Shown here: positions 25,468 through 35,556 of the stretch, one piece after another | How positions within the stretch are numbered: position 1 is the first letter of the stretch | Layout: each line of letters opens with the position of its first letter | NCBI GenBank assembly: GCA_947626435.1 | Contig: CANQSB010000007.1 | Location: 78,243-131,551 of the forward strand | Source of the DNA: an uncultured Lachnospiraceae bacterium | GTDB lineage: Bacteria > Bacillota > Clostridia > Lachnospirales > Lachnospiraceae | Length of the DNA: 53,309 bases | Direction of reading: 5' to 3' | The notes under the pieces: model-generated | Databases searched by the model: none | What the model was told of the DNA's origin: nothing | Seen by the model: the letters and a program-made list of their open reading frames with translations, nothing else | Made by a program: the position numbers and the translations under genes

Positions 25468-26436
25468 TTACATATCCTCATCATGGTCCGTAAATATAGG
25501 CGTTATCTCCTCCATGTCAAACAGCGCATTCACGAAATCGTCAGCGTTGAACTTCTGCAGGTCGTCAATTTTCTCGCCCACACCGATGTATTTCACAGGC
25601 ACATTGAGCTCTGACTGTATCGCTACCGCAATGCCGCCCTTCGCTGTGCCGTCCATCTTTGTGAGTATGATTCCAGTAAGGTCTGCCGCCTCGCCAAACT
25701 CCCTTGCCTGAGCGAGCGCGTTCTGCCCTGTAGTGCCGTCTAGCACTATAAGGTTTTCCCTGTGTGCATTCGGAAATTCCCTGTCAATAATGCGGTTCAT
25801 CTTTTTTAATTCTTCCATGAGGTTTTTCTTGTTGTGGAGCCTGCCCGCCGTATCGCAGATTAGTACGTCTACGTTTCTTGCCTTTGCCGCGTTTACCGCA
25901 TCATATATTACGGAAGCGGGGTCTGCGCCGTCTGAGCCGCCAATCATATCGACGCCCGCGCGGTTTGCCCATTCAGCGAGCTGGTCGCCCGCCGCCGCCC
26001 TGAATGTGTCCGCCGCGGCAATCAAAACCTTTCTGCCCTGCCCCTTCAAAATGCTTGCAAGCTTTCCTACAGAGGTGGTCTTTCCTACGCCGTTTACGCC
26101 TATTATAAATATTACCGACTGCTTTTTTTCAAAATCGTATGCCATATCCTCAACGCGCATCTGCTCCTTGATGCTCTCCACTAGAAGCTCCTTGCACTCG
26201 TGCGGATAATGGAGATGCCTTTCCTTTACCTCGTTCTTCATTCTCTCCACAATATCGCTTGTCGCGTTCACTCCGATATCGCCCATTATCAGGGTTTCCT
26301 CCAGCTCCTCGTAAAAGTCGTCGTCTATCTCAGACGCGCCGTTAAATACTGCGTCAATCCCCGCCACTATATTGTTTCTCGTCTTATTCAAGCCTGCCTT
26401 CAGCCTGCTGAAAAAGCCTTTTTTCTCCTCTGCCAT
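25468..26436 (-). CDS. ftsY: SRP receptor FtsY
   Basis: 322 residues. N domain (1-115) and G domain with GVNGVGKTTSVGKLA (about 117), DTAGRLHNKK (about 200) and TKMDGTAKGG (about 265). It lacks the long acidic N-terminal region of E. coli, as is common in Firmicutes. TGATG joins it to smc upstream, giving a 1-base overlap (smc stop/ftsY start), so they are coupled. Confidence 0.97.
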   Translation of the reverse strand: MAEEKKGFFSRLKAGLNKTRNNIVAGIDAVFNGASEIDDDFYEELEETLIMGDIGVNATSDIVERMKNEVKERHLHYPHECKELLVESIKEQMRVEDMAYDFEKKQSVIFIIGVNGVGKTTSVGKLASILKGQGRKVLIAAADTFRAAAGDQLAEWANRAGVDMIGGSDGADPASVIYDAVNAAKARNVDVLICDTAGRLHNKKNLMEELKKMNRIIDREFPNAHRENLIVLDGTTGQNALAQAREFGEAADLTGIILTKMDGTAKGGIAVAIQSELNVPVKYIGVGEKIDDLQKFNADDFVNALFDMEEITPIFTDHDEDM

Positions 26437-29400
26437 CAGCTTTCCTCCTTCTTATCCCACTCATCAATCGCGCTGTCCACCAGATTTACGCTTACAAGCG
26501 TCGAAACCCCTTTTTCCTGCATAGTGATGCCGTAGAGCCTGTCCGCCTGCTCCATTGTACCGCGCCTGTGGGTGATTACTATAAACTGCGTGCTTTTTGT
26601 AAGCTTTGTAAGGTATTTTGCAAAACGGCTTACGTTCTGCTCGTCAAGCGCCGCTTCAATCTCGTCAAGCAGGCAGAACGGCGACGGTTTCAGGTTTTGT
26701 ATCGCAAATAAAAGCGCTATCGCGGTAAACGACTTCTCGCCGCCTGAAAGCTGCATCATATTTTGAAGCTTTTTGCCAGGCGGCTGCGCTATGATTTTGA
26801 TGCCCGCCTCCAAAATATCCTCGTCCTCAATAAGCTCCAGCGTGCCCTTTCCTCCGCCGAAAAGCTCCTTAAACACCTTATCAAACTCGCGCTTGATTTC
26901 CTCAAATTTTTCGGCAAACTGCTTCCGCATTGCCGTGTCCAGCTCCGTGATAATGCCTTCAAGCGTTTTTTCCGCCTCAATTAAATCGTCGTGCTGGTTT
27001 TTGAGGAAGGTATAGCGCTCCATCAACGCTTTATAATCCTCTATCGCGTTTACATTTACATCGCCAAGCTTTTTTATCTCGTCCTTGATTTCCTGTATCT
27101 GCCTGCGCATTGAAGGTATGTCGGTAAGCTCCTCGTTGCGCATAGGCGCTGCGCTGCTCAGAGTAAGCTCGTACTCATTCCACATATAATTTATCCTTGC
27201 TTCCTGATCTGCCTCCAGCTTTTCCTTCTGTGAATTAAGGCGGTAAACCTCCTTGTCAAGCGAGGTTTTTCTGTCCGAAATCTCCTCGCGCGTGTCAAAA
27301 AAGCCCTTCTGCTTCTGCGAAAGCTCGTCTTTTAGCTGCTGCTTTTCCTTTAAGGAAATCTCCGCGTCTGACTGTGTCGTATGCGACGCGCTGATAGTCT
27401 TTTCAAGCTCCTCTATACTGCGCTTTCGGTTTTCCATTTCCTCCATTGCCGCCGCAAGACTGCTCTCCACCTCTGAAAGTTCTTCCCTGTGGCGCGCAAT
27501 CTCACCCTCTACCCTGTCAAGATTGGTACGTTCAAATTCCTGCTGCTGCAGCACCTTTTCAAACGCGACCTCGCGCTCGCCGACACGCCCTGTCTTGTCT
27601 GATTCCTCCTCGCGGTATTTGTCAAGCTCCTTTTGGTATTCGGCAACCAGCATCTCTATATTTTTTTGTTCTTCCTCGGAGGTCTTCAACTCAGCCAGGG
27701 TCTTATCCCTCTCATCCTCGAGCTCCCTGACCTTAACGTCTATCTCCTGCTGCTCACTGCTCAGTGCGCCAAATCCTTGTTTTGCCTCGTTTTTTCTCTC
27801 CTCTGCCCCAATTACATTGAGGCGCGCCGTATTTTGCTTTAAATAAAGCTCCTGCAAAAGCGCCTTTTCGTCTTCAATCGCTTTTCTTAATACGTTGCGC
27901 TCATTCTTTATGCTTTCGATATCGCCCTCGGCGGCATCAAGCCTTGCCTTTGCATCTTTGGCGTTTTGTGCAAGCTCCTCAAGCTCTCGCCGTCTGCCAA
28001 GCAGATTTGAATTGTTTTTGTATGCGCCGCCGCTGATGGCGCCCCCCGGCACCAAAAGCTCGCCCTCAAGCGTAACCATTCTGACACTGTAGTCATATTT
28101 TCTGGCAATCTTTACGGCATTATCCACATGGTCTACGACAACAATTCTGCCAAGCAGCGTTTTTGCAACATTCGCATATTTTTTGTCCGTCTTGACAAGC
28201 GTATTGGCAAGTCCGATAACGCCATGCTCCTCCAAAACCCCCGACGCCCTAAACTCCTGCGGTTTGGTAATGCTTGTGAGCGGCAGGAACGTCGCGCGTC
28301 CAAAACGGTTATTTTTGAGGAAACCAATCATTTTTTTTGCTGTTTCTTCATCGTCCGTAACGATATTCTGTATATTGCCACCAAGCGCGGTTTCTATTGC
28401 CGTCTCGTATTCCTTGTCCACCTTGATAATGTCAGCCACAACACCGATAATACCGCTGTTTTTTTCTTTCTGCTCCATTACCTTTTGTATGCTGTTGCCA
28501 TATCCCTCATAACGCTCTGTAAGGTTTGAAATCGTGTCGAGCCTTGATTTTGCCCGTTGATACTCGCCCTGCAGCGCCCTTATCTCCTCGTCCTTTTTGC
28601 TAAGACGCCCGCGAAATGTCGCGGTCATCTTGTCCATCTCGGCAAGCTTTTCATTTGCCTCTATAATCCTGTCATTTATGTCCTTAAATTCGTGCTGCAG
28701 CGTTTCAATCTCCGCGTCTATTTCAGCCTCGTCGCTTTTTGCCCGCAAAAGCCTTGAATTGAGCTCCGCCTTTCTTATGCGCAGCTGCTCCATCATTGTT
28801 TTATAGCTGCCCAGCTTTGAATTTATCGCCGCCCTGTCATTTAAATTTTGATATATTTTATTTTTGCTTTCCTCTATTTGGTTATTCAGTTCTTCAATGC
28901 GAAGCTGTACCTCAGAAAGTGAACCGCGCGCCTCGTCTCTCTCCTTTTCAAGTTCAGCCACTTTTTTGTCAAGCTCGCCCTTGCTCTCCAGAATTTTATC
29001 GCGTTCAAGCTCACGCTCCCTAATCTGCTCCTTAATCGCCTCTATACGCTCATTGAAATGCTTTTCATTGCCCTGCGCGCTCTTAATCTGCTCACGCAGT
29101 ACATTAATCTCACCTTCAAGCCGTCCGCGCGTGACACTCGCATCCGTAAGTGTGTTTCTTGTCTGCTCTATCTCCTGCTCCAAAGTCTCAAGCCTTGACT
29201 GAATTTCATCGTACTCCTCGCGCACCTTGTCATATTGCGCCGATACGCTTTCGTACTCATTTCGCGCATTGTCATAGTCTTCTGTAACCTTGTCAATCTG
29301 CCTGGAAATGCTTTCGTTTTCAAGCAGGAACATGTTTACGTCAAGCGTCTTTAATTCATCTCTTTTTTTGAGGAAAACCTTTGCCTTTTCCGACTGGCGC

Positions 29401-30017
29401 TCCAACGGACCTACCTGCTTTTCAAGCTCACTCAAAATGTCATTTACGCGGATTAAATTATTTTTTTCGTCCTCAAGCTTTTTCTGCGACGCCGCCTTGC
29501 GCTTTTTAAATTTGACGATACCTGCCGCCTCATCAAAAAGCTCTCGTTTTTCCTCCGGTTTCCCGCTAAGTATCTTCTCAATCTGTCCCTGACCGATAAT
29601 GGAGTAGCCCTCTTTGCCTATACCCGTATCATAAAAGAGCTCGTTTACGTCCTTTAGTCGGCAGGGCGTGCCGTTTATTGAGTATTCACTTTCACCCGAA
29701 CGATACAGCCGCCTTGCGACTGTGACCTCATCATATTCAATCGCAAGCTTGTGGTCGGAATTGTCAAACGTAATTGCCACATATGCGTAGCCCAGCGGCT
29801 TCCTGAGCTCTGTGCCCGAAAATATTACATCCTGCATAGACTCGCCGCGAAGCTGCTTTATTCGCTGCTCGCCAAGCACCCATCTTACCGCATCCGCGAC
29901 ATTGCTCTTGCCTGAACCGTTTGGTCCCACTATGCCCGTAATTCCCTGATGAAATTTGAATATTATTTTGTTTGCAAAGGACTTAAAGCCCTGTACCTCT
30001 ATGCTTTTTAAATACAT
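26436..30017 (-). CDS. smc: Chromosome segregation protein SMC
   Basis: 1193 residues. Walker A GPNGSGKSNVADAVRWVLGE (about 31), long coiled coils, hinge (about 515-660), C-terminal signature LSGGEKSFTAIALLFA and Walker B PSPFCLLDEIEAALDE (about 1115-1145). It compacts and segregates the chromosome with ScpA/ScpB, which are not in this window. Gene order rnc-smc-ftsY is the classic Firmicutes arrangement. Confidence 0.98.
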   Translation of the reverse strand: MYLKSIEVQGFKSFANKIIFKFHQGITGIVGPNGSGKSNVADAVRWVLGEQRIKQLRGESMQDVIFSGTELRKPLGYAYVAITFDNSDHKLAIEYDEVTVARRLYRSGESEYSINGTPCRLKDVNELFYDTGIGKEGYSIIGQGQIEKILSGKPEEKRELFDEAAGIVKFKKRKAASQKKLEDEKNNLIRVNDILSELEKQVGPLERQSEKAKVFLKKRDELKTLDVNMFLLENESISRQIDKVTEDYDNARNEYESVSAQYDKVREEYDEIQSRLETLEQEIEQTRNTLTDASVTRGRLEGEINVLREQIKSAQGNEKHFNERIEAIKEQIRERELERDKILESKGELDKKVAELEKERDEARGSLSEVQLRIEELNNQIEESKNKIYQNLNDRAAINSKLGSYKTMMEQLRIRKAELNSRLLRAKSDEAEIDAEIETLQHEFKDINDRIIEANEKLAEMDKMTATFRGRLSKKDEEIRALQGEYQRAKSRLDTISNLTERYEGYGNSIQKVMEQKEKNSGIIGVVADIIKVDKEYETAIETALGGNIQNIVTDDEETAKKMIGFLKNNRFGRATFLPLTSITKPQEFRASGVLEEHGVIGLANTLVKTDKKYANVAKTLLGRIVVVDHVDNAVKIARKYDYSVRMVTLEGELLVPGGAISGGAYKNNSNLLGRRRELEELAQNAKDAKARLDAAEGDIESIKNERNVLRKAIEDEKALLQELYLKQNTARLNVIGAEERKNEAKQGFGALSSEQQEIDVKVRELEDERDKTLAELKTSEEEQKNIEMLVAEYQKELDKYREEESDKTGRVGEREVAFEKVLQQQEFERTNLDRVEGEIARHREELSEVESSLAAAMEEMENRKRSIEELEKTISASHTTQSDAEISLKEKQQLKDELSQKQKGFFDTREEISDRKTSLDKEVYRLNSQKEKLEADQEARINYMWNEYELTLSSAAPMRNEELTDIPSMRRQIQEIKDEIKKLGDVNVNAIEDYKALMERYTFLKNQHDDLIEAEKTLEGIITELDTAMRKQFAEKFEEIKREFDKVFKELFGGGKGTLELIEDEDILEAGIKIIAQPPGKKLQNMMQLSGGEKSFTAIALLFAIQNLKPSPFCLLDEIEAALDEQNVSRFAKYLTKLTKSTQFIVITHRRGTMEQADRLYGITMQEKGVSTLVSVNLVDSAIDEWDKKEES

Positions 30018-30048
30018 TGTTCCCCTTATCCTGCCGCTTTAGCCGTCA

Positions 30049-30753
30049 TTACAATCTCTTACCGCCTTTAATGTCCATAAGCGCCTTATACGCCGCCTGC
30101 TGCTCCGCCGCTTTTTTTGTTTTGCCTGTACCTATCCCTATCAGTTTATCGCCAAGATATGCCTCAACGCTGAACTCTTTGTCGTGGTCAGGTCCCTGTT
30201 CGCCGACAAGCTCATATCTAATCTGCGTCGTGCTGTATTTTTGTATTTCCTCCTGCAAAAGCGTCTTGCTGTCGAGGAAAAGTATTTTATTCTCCAAATC
30301 AGACAGCACAAAACCATTTATAAACCTTTTCGCCTCATCAATGCCGCCGTCAAGAAAAATGGCGCCGATAACCGCCTCCATGACGTCCGAGATAATCGAG
30401 TCACGATTTCTGCCGCCTGTGCTTTCCTCGCCCTTCCCCAAAAGTATGTATTTGTCCAGCTCTATGTCACGCGCGCAATACGCAAGCGCAGGCTCACACA
30501 CCATCGAAGCGCGCAGCCTTGTGAGCTGTCCCTCCGGCATATCCTTATTTTCCTTAAACAGAAACTCGCTCGTGACAAGTTCAAGTACGGCATCACCCAA
30601 AAATTCAAGCCGCTCGTAGTTTCCCAGCTTATTTATCTTTTGCTCATTCGCAAAGGAACTGTGTGTCAGCGCCTGTTTTAAGAGCCTTTCATCCTTAAAG
30701 GCATAAGCTATCTTATCCTGCAGCTCTTTCAGACTTTCCTTTATACCAAGCAT
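30049..30753 (-). CDS. rnc: Ribonuclease III
   Basis: 234 residues from the ATG at 30753; a GTG at 30765 would overlap the ribosome binding site region. RNase III signature NYERLEFLGDAVLELVTSEFLF, later E-A-V-I-G-A-I-F-L-D-G-G, and a C-terminal dsRNA-binding domain (about 165-230) ending in GTGKTKKAAEQQAAYKAL. It matures rRNA and processes dsRNA. The smc gene follows after 31 bases. Confidence 0.97.
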   Translation of the reverse strand: MLGIKESLKELQDKIAYAFKDERLLKQALTHSSFANEQKINKLGNYERLEFLGDAVLELVTSEFLFKENKDMPEGQLTRLRASMVCEPALAYCARDIELDKYILLGKGEESTGGRNRDSIISDVMEAVIGAIFLDGGIDEAKRFINGFVLSDLENKILFLDSKTLLQEEIQKYSTTQIRYELVGEQGPDHDKEFSVEAYLGDKLIGIGTGKTKKAAEQQAAYKALMDIKGGKRL

Positions 30754-30792
30754 ATCCGCACGCACTCCTTTCTCAAAACATGCAAGCCATAC

Positions 30793-30824
30793 AAAAAGCC
30801 CCTTTTTTAATATCAGGGCTTTTT
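30793..30824 (-). terminator. Terminator overlapping the acpP stop
   Basis: On the minus strand, AAAAGCCC pairs with GGGCTTTT. The upstream arm includes the last codons and stop of acpP, and the downstream arm continues into T. It ends the rpmF-plsX-acpP unit before rnc. Confidence 0.85.
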
Positions 30825-31046
30825 AATATTTTTTATTAAATCAACTGCTTCCCTTACTGTGGTTATCCCGTCAAGCGCTTCGGGCGGAATCTTTATGTCA
30901 AGCTCTCCCTCAACGCCCTCGACTATCTGATAAATGTCAAGTGAGTCCGCACCTAAATCCCTAAGAAAGGTCATATCCAATTCTATTTCTTCCGGATCCA
31001 TACCCAAAATTTCGGCAGAAACCCTCCTCAAAACATCCAGCTCCAT
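30813..31046 (-). CDS. acpP: Acyl carrier protein
   Basis: 77 residues. The serine that takes phosphopantetheine is in GADSLDIYQ (about 37), within the four-helix fold. It carries acyl chains in fatty acid synthesis, and its neighbour PlsX uses acyl-ACP. The terminator arm includes its C-terminus. Confidence 0.97.
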   Translation of the reverse strand: MELDVLRRVSAEILGMDPEEIELDMTFLRDLGADSLDIYQIVEGVEGELDIKIPPEALDGITTVREAVDLIKNIKKP

Positions 31047-31064
31047 ATTTCATACCCCTTGTCC

Positions 31065-32075
31065 TTAATCCTTTAAGATAACCTTCTCCCTTATCTTTTC
31101 GTTGATATTCTGCTCCTTAAACGTCACGCACTGTAAGACCGAATTTTTGATTTCTATGGATTTAGAACTGCCATGCGTCTTGACCACAAGTCCGTTAAGC
31201 CCCAAAAGCGGCGCGCCGCCATGCTCCTCAAGGCTGAACCCTTTCAGCGTCTTCTTTAACGCCGGCTTCACAAGCAGCGCGCCGATTTTACTCCGAAGAC
31301 TTCCCATCATGCCCTGCTTTACCATTTTTATAAGCGTCGCTCCCACGCCCTCATACAGCTTTAGGATAATATTGCCCGCAAATGCCTCGCATACGATTAC
31401 GTCAGCATAGCCCGAGGGAATGTCGCGCGCTTCTATGCTGCCGATGAAATTAATCTCCGGACAGTTTTTAAGCAGCGGAAAAGTTTCCTTTACAAGCGCG
31501 TTGCCTTTCTCCTCCTCCGCGCCGATATTTACGATTGCCACTTTCGGCTTGTCCACGCCCATGACGCTTTCCATATAGACAGAGCCCATCTTTGCAAACT
31601 GTACAAGATGCGACGGTCTGGCGTCAACATTCGCTCCGCAGTCAATAAGCAGGGATACGCCCTTTTCCGTAGGAATCAGCGGAGCTAAAGGAGGTCTTTC
31701 CACGCCTTTAATCCTGCCTACTATAAGCTGCCCGCCCACAAGTACGGCGCCCGAGCTGCCCGCCGATACAAACGCATCGCAGGTGCCGTCCTTTACAAGG
31801 TTGAGCGCCACCACTATGGATGAATCTTTCTTTTTCCTGATTGCCATTACGGGCGGTTCTGCCGTTTCTATAATCTCCGTCGCGTTTACGACCTCTATAC
31901 GCTGCTTGTCATATGTGTATTTTGAAAGCTCCGCTTCTACCGCGTCCTGCTTTCCTACCAGGTAAACCTTGATTTTACTATTTTCCTGCACTGCCTCCAC
32001 AGCGCCTTTTACTATCTCAAACGGCGCATTGTCTCCGCCCATTGCGTCAACCGCGACCTTAGTTATTTCCTCCAT
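31065..32075 (-). CDS. plsX: Phosphate acyltransferase PlsX
   Basis: 336 residues from the ATG at 32075 (GGAGG 9 bases upstream), with VAVDAMGGDNAP near the start. PlsX makes acyl-phosphate from acyl-ACP for PlsY in phosphatidate synthesis. SAGSSGAVLVGG, the TEKGVSLLIDCGAN segment and the EEHGGAPLLGLNG end are family-typical. The neighbours acpP and rpmF fit the standard rpmF-plsX-acpP arrangement. Confidence 0.97.
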   Translation of the reverse strand: MEEITKVAVDAMGGDNAPFEIVKGAVEAVQENSKIKVYLVGKQDAVEAELSKYTYDKQRIEVVNATEIIETAEPPVMAIRKKKDSSIVVALNLVKDGTCDAFVSAGSSGAVLVGGQLIVGRIKGVERPPLAPLIPTEKGVSLLIDCGANVDARPSHLVQFAKMGSVYMESVMGVDKPKVAIVNIGAEEEKGNALVKETFPLLKNCPEINFIGSIEARDIPSGYADVIVCEAFAGNIILKLYEGVGATLIKMVKQGMMGSLRSKIGALLVKPALKKTLKGFSLEEHGGAPLLGLNGLVVKTHGSSKSIEIKNSVLQCVTFKEQNINEKIREKVILKD

Positions 32076-32294
32076 TGCTTTAGCCCTCCGAATTGTTTTC
32101 AAATTATTTTTCTCTTTAGCTCGTGTGCTTCCGACTCTAAAAAATTAACTTTAATAGCAAATACTTTTACTTCTTTGCTCAATTTCCCAATTTCATAGTT
32201 CCATACGAACTTCTTTGTATATTTTCTATTATAGCAAATTTCACAGTGTTTTCAATGTTTATTTTTTATTCAAAATGTCCATAAAAAACATAAA

Positions 32295-32324
32295 GGATAA
32301 AGGTACGCAAATATACCTTTATCC
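32295..32324 (-). terminator. Terminator after rpmF
   Basis: Perfect 11-bp stem GGATAAAGGTA/TACCTTTATCC with an 8-base loop, followed on the minus strand by TTTATGTTTTTT. It would separate rpmF from plsX, at least partly. Confidence 0.85.
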
Positions 32325-32351
32325 CCACGCTTTAAAAATTTTTAATTTTGA

Positions 32352-32531
32352 TTAGCCAACCTCGATAATCTCTTTCTTATTATAAGAGCCGCAAGCCTTG
32401 CACATTCTATGCGGTACCATAAGCGCGCCGCACTTGCTGCACTTTACTAATGTAGGAACTGTCATCTTCCAGTTCGCTCTTCTCTTGTCTCTCCTTGATT
32501 TAGAAGATTTATTCTTTGGGCAAATAGACAT
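32352..32531 (-). CDS. rpmF: 50S ribosomal protein L32
   Basis: 59 residues, ATG at 32531. MSICPKNKSSKSRRDKRRAN is followed by a C-x2-C ... C-x2-C zinc ribbon (CSKCGALMVPHRMCKACG). The four cysteines are present, so this is the zinc-binding form. It is expressed from the promoter at 32624-32652 and ends at its own terminator. The DUF177/YceD gene usually just upstream of rpmF is not here. Confidence 0.95.
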   Translation of the reverse strand: MSICPKNKSSKSRRDKRRANWKMTVPTLVKCSKCGALMVPHRMCKACGSYNKKEIIEVG

Positions 32532-32623
32532 AATTACACCTCCTTATTCACATTAAAAATATCCTTAACAGCCGCCATGCACATACATGTGACAGCGGCA
32601 TTGATTTATCCGCATACTCATTT

Positions 32624-32652
32624 ATTATACACAGCCGGATAAGGTTTGTCAA
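32624..32652 (-). promoter_or_regulatory. Sigma-A promoter of rpmF
   Basis: TTGACA (32652-32647) and TATAAT (32629-32624) with a 17-base spacer. A leader of about 90 bases follows, including the GCCGC/GCGGC hairpin near 32572-32600. Confidence 0.88.
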
Positions 32653-32684
32653 CTGTTTTATTCACCGAATTTTCAACCGAATTT

Positions 32685-33950
32685 TCAAGGCTGAATTTTT
32701 TCAATCGCAGCCTCAAGGTTTTTTTCAAACACCTTAAATCCGTCCCTATTATTAAATATTTCCCAAACGCCATCCGCGGCATGCACTATAAGGTACATAC
32801 ATTTTGTGATGTTGTCCGCCTCTTCGAGTGTCTCATCGACATCGCATATGCAAAAGGTATTGTCGACATCACTTGCGCAGTGTTCAAGAATATCCCACAT
32901 CAGCTCCGCCATATTGGGGTTTTTGACGGTAAGCCAGTCACTTAATTCATATTCATCTCCCTTTTTGCTTATCTGCAGCACACGCGGTTTCCTCGCCATC
33001 GGATCATCAGGCAAAAACATCATGTGGCTGCGTATTTTAAGGTTTTTGGTTTTGTCAGATTCCTCATCCGTATATTGGCAATATTTCCGGAAATAACCGT
33101 CCTCTCCATACAATATATCCATAAATTTTTCAAACTCATATTCACAGACAAATTCCCCCAAACGCTTGCGTGAATCATTTATATTCACAATCTCATGAAG
33201 TTTTTCGAGCACATTGGGTAAATCCTTACCCCAGTGATATTCAAATTCCATACTCAAGCAAATTTCTTCTATATAGTATCTGCCGTCTTTTTTATAAATC
33301 CGCGAATATTCTTTATGCTTCCAAGTATCCGCCCCCTGTTCGTGGACACAATCTTTTGAGGACATAAGCCTTTTATAGCCTTCCTCCTCATCAAGGCTTG
33401 CGTTGATAATATACAGTGGAACTACGCCAACGCCATTTACAGGACAATTAACTACCTGCGCAAGTATCCTGTTATCTTCTATATGCGGTAAATCATGCAG
33501 TTCGAAACTAAGGTATCTTAAATCTCTCAAATCCACGCCAATCATAATATCTATGTCAAACTCCAAATCCGCTATAAAACGCAAAGTATTGTGGCAAATT
33601 CCCAAACTCTGCCCGCGCATATCCAGTATCATGTTTTTCAACGAAAAATAAATCACCTGAATGCCGAATTTGACACATCTGTCATATGTAAGGATACATT
33701 CTTTAGATGGTTTCGGATACAAATGCGTATCAACACACATAAAAGGATTATCAGGAAACAGGGTTATGCCGAACTTTTCCAAAAATCTCTCCATATATTT
33801 ATTGTACAGAAAATCCTTGTTTTTCTCCATATCATGACAAACCATTTCACAAATAGACACCAGTCCTTCGTCATAGTACTGCGCTACATTTTTACCCTCA
33901 TAGCTTTTCGGCATAAAATCATTATCATCAAAAATCACAAATTTAATCAT
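32685..33950 (-). CDS. Unknown cytosolic protein (421 residues)
   Basis: Acidic, with no signal peptide or membrane helix. It opens MIKFVIFDDNDFMPKSYEG, with a D-D start resembling phosphotransfer or nucleotide-binding proteins but no clear receiver fold. The middle has an amphipathic Phe/Leu/Asp-rich region and the end is EKNLEAAIEKIQP. I do not recognise the family. It is separated from rpmF by a promoter and from tmcAL by about 300 bases, so it probably stands alone. Confidence 0.65.
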   Translation of the reverse strand: MIKFVIFDDNDFMPKSYEGKNVAQYYDEGLVSICEMVCHDMEKNKDFLYNKYMERFLEKFGITLFPDNPFMCVDTHLYPKPSKECILTYDRCVKFGIQVIYFSLKNMILDMRGQSLGICHNTLRFIADLEFDIDIMIGVDLRDLRYLSFELHDLPHIEDNRILAQVVNCPVNGVGVVPLYIINASLDEEEGYKRLMSSKDCVHEQGADTWKHKEYSRIYKKDGRYYIEEICLSMEFEYHWGKDLPNVLEKLHEIVNINDSRKRLGEFVCEYEFEKFMDILYGEDGYFRKYCQYTDEESDKTKNLKIRSHMMFLPDDPMARKPRVLQISKKGDEYELSDWLTVKNPNMAELMWDILEHCASDVDNTFCICDVDETLEEADNITKCMYLIVHAADGVWEIFNNRDGFKVFEKNLEAAIEKIQP

Positions 33951-34251
33951 ATCATTACCTCGCTTTTTTTATTTTAATTGGCATTTGCAAAGTTCTATTT
34001 GACAATGTAGAATTTAGAACATATCCCGCAATTACCTATATATCTTTATTATACATGCATATGCCTTGCAATATTGCGTGGTTTCGTATTTTGCCGATTG
34101 CTCCCCCAAATTTATTTTATATTCAAATTTTTTATACAAATCTCAAATAACAATTTTATTATAATTTATTTCATGATAAAATAACATAAAAAGTGACGGT
34201 CGCGCTGATATCTGCAACGACTCAGCCATGCCGTCCAAAAGGAGGCCGTCA
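33951..34251. other. Gap between the unknown protein and tmcAL
   Basis: 301 bases, AT-rich. A TATAAT-like -10 around 34160 (TTATTATAATTT) may serve tmcAL, but no clear -35 is seen. There is no RNA gene or repeat that I can support. It is a divergent intergenic region, so both neighbours' promoters should lie here. Confidence 0.4.
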
Positions 34252-35556
34252 ATGAAAATTGCCGCCGTTATTGCAGAATACAATCCGTTTCACAACGGGC
34301 ATTTATATCAGCTTAATTTTATACGCGACAGGCTTAATGCCGACCGCATAATAGTCCTTATGAGCGGCGATTTCGTACAGCGCGGCGAGCCTGCCGTCAT
34401 CGACAAATACAGACGCTGCGAAATGGCGCTCATAGGCGGCGCCGATTTAGTGCTTGAACTTCCCTCCTATTTTGCCCTTGGGAGCGCGGAATATTTTGCG
34501 AAAGGCGCGGTATCGCTGCTCGACAAGCTGGGCGTTGTGGATATGCTGCATTTCGGGAGTGAGTGCGGCGATATTGACACGCTTCTTAAATGCGCCCGCT
34601 TTCTTGCCACTGAACCCCCAACATACAAAGAGGCTTTAAATTTCTTTTTAAAGCAGGGATTTTCATTTCCAACCGCGCGTTCAAAAGCTTTTGAAAAATG
34701 CTCCGGACTTGACAAGCGTATTTTATCGGGTGCAAACAACAGCCTTGCCATAGAATACATAAAGGCGCTTTTGCAGCGAAAAAGCTCAATCGTGCCCATG
34801 ACATTTAAAAGAAGCGGTGAAAAATACAGCTCGGATAAACTCATAAGCGGTAAATTTGCCTCGGCAAACGCAATCAGACGCTCGCTTTTCGACATTTACT
34901 GTCAAAAAAGCGCTTATGAAAGTGTCAATTTTTTGAAAGAATTTGTACCTGAATATGTCTTCAAATGTTTAACTCCCGACAGCAGCTCTGACGAAAACAT
35001 GCTCATGTTTGCCGACGATTTTTCGTATCTTCTGCATTACAGGCTTTTAAACGAACAATTGGCAGACTTTCAAAATGACACTGGACGAAAGCCCTATTAT
35101 GACGTCAATGACACCCTTGCAAACACCATCTTTAATAAACTACCGCACTTTACCTCTTTCTCGAAATTTGCGCTGTCCTGCAAGTCCAAAAACATTACTT
35201 ACTCTCACATCAGCAGAGGGCTTATGCACATAATTCTTGGCATGACGCAGGAAAATGCCGATTTATTAAAGGAAAGCGACTATTCGCAGTATGCCCGCGT
35301 ACTTGGATTTTCCGACAGAGGAAAAGATATTCTGAAATCAATTAAGGCAAACTCATCTATTCCGATAATAACAAAGCCGTCAAAAGCTCTCAAAGAGCTT
35401 GACGGCATAAGTCTTATCTCTTTCAAAAATGACATTCATGTCACAAACATTTACAACAGCGTGCGCCTGCAAAAAATGACGCTCATGTCACAAAACAGAG
35501 TATCGCGCACAATGCCGCACGAGCTTACGCGCAAACTGATAAAAATTAATTCTTAA
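34252..35556 (+). CDS. tmcAL: tRNA(Met) cytidine acetate ligase TmcAL
   Basis: 434 residues from the ATG at 34252 with AGGAGG 6 bases upstream. TmcAL makes ac4C34 in elongator tRNA-Met using acetate and ATP. Nucleotidyltransferase signature [18 protein letters not shown] with HxGH-type HNGH, then [20 protein letters not shown]. Typical length. It is the only plus-strand gene here and converges on the UPF0210 gene with an 11-base overlap of the two stop regions. Confidence 0.93.
   Translation: MKIAAVIAEYNPFHNGHLYQLNFIRDRLNADRIIVLMSGDFVQRGEPAVIDKYRRCEMALIGGADLVLELPSYFALGSAEYFAKGAVSLLDKLGVVDMLHFGSECGDIDTLLKCARFLATEPPTYKEALNFFLKQGFSFPTARSKAFEKCSGLDKRILSGANNSLAIEYIKALLQRKSSIVPMTFKRSGEKYSSDKLISGKFASANAIRRSLFDIYCQKSAYESVNFLKEFVPEYVFKCLTPDSSSDENMLMFADDFSYLLHYRLLNEQLADFQNDTGRKPYYDVNDTLANTIFNKLPHFTSFSKFALSCKSKNITYSHISRGLMHIILGMTQENADLLKESDYSQYARVLGFSDRGKDILKSIKANSSIPIITKPSKALKELDGISLISFKNDIHVTNIYNSVRLQKMTLMSQNRVSRTMPHELTRKLIKINS

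Noticed and set aside
27253-27846. 197-residue open frame on the plus strand inside smc
   Set aside because: Ser-rich and cysteine-rich shadow of a coiled-coil gene; smc on the minus strand has clear motifs and a continuous frame.
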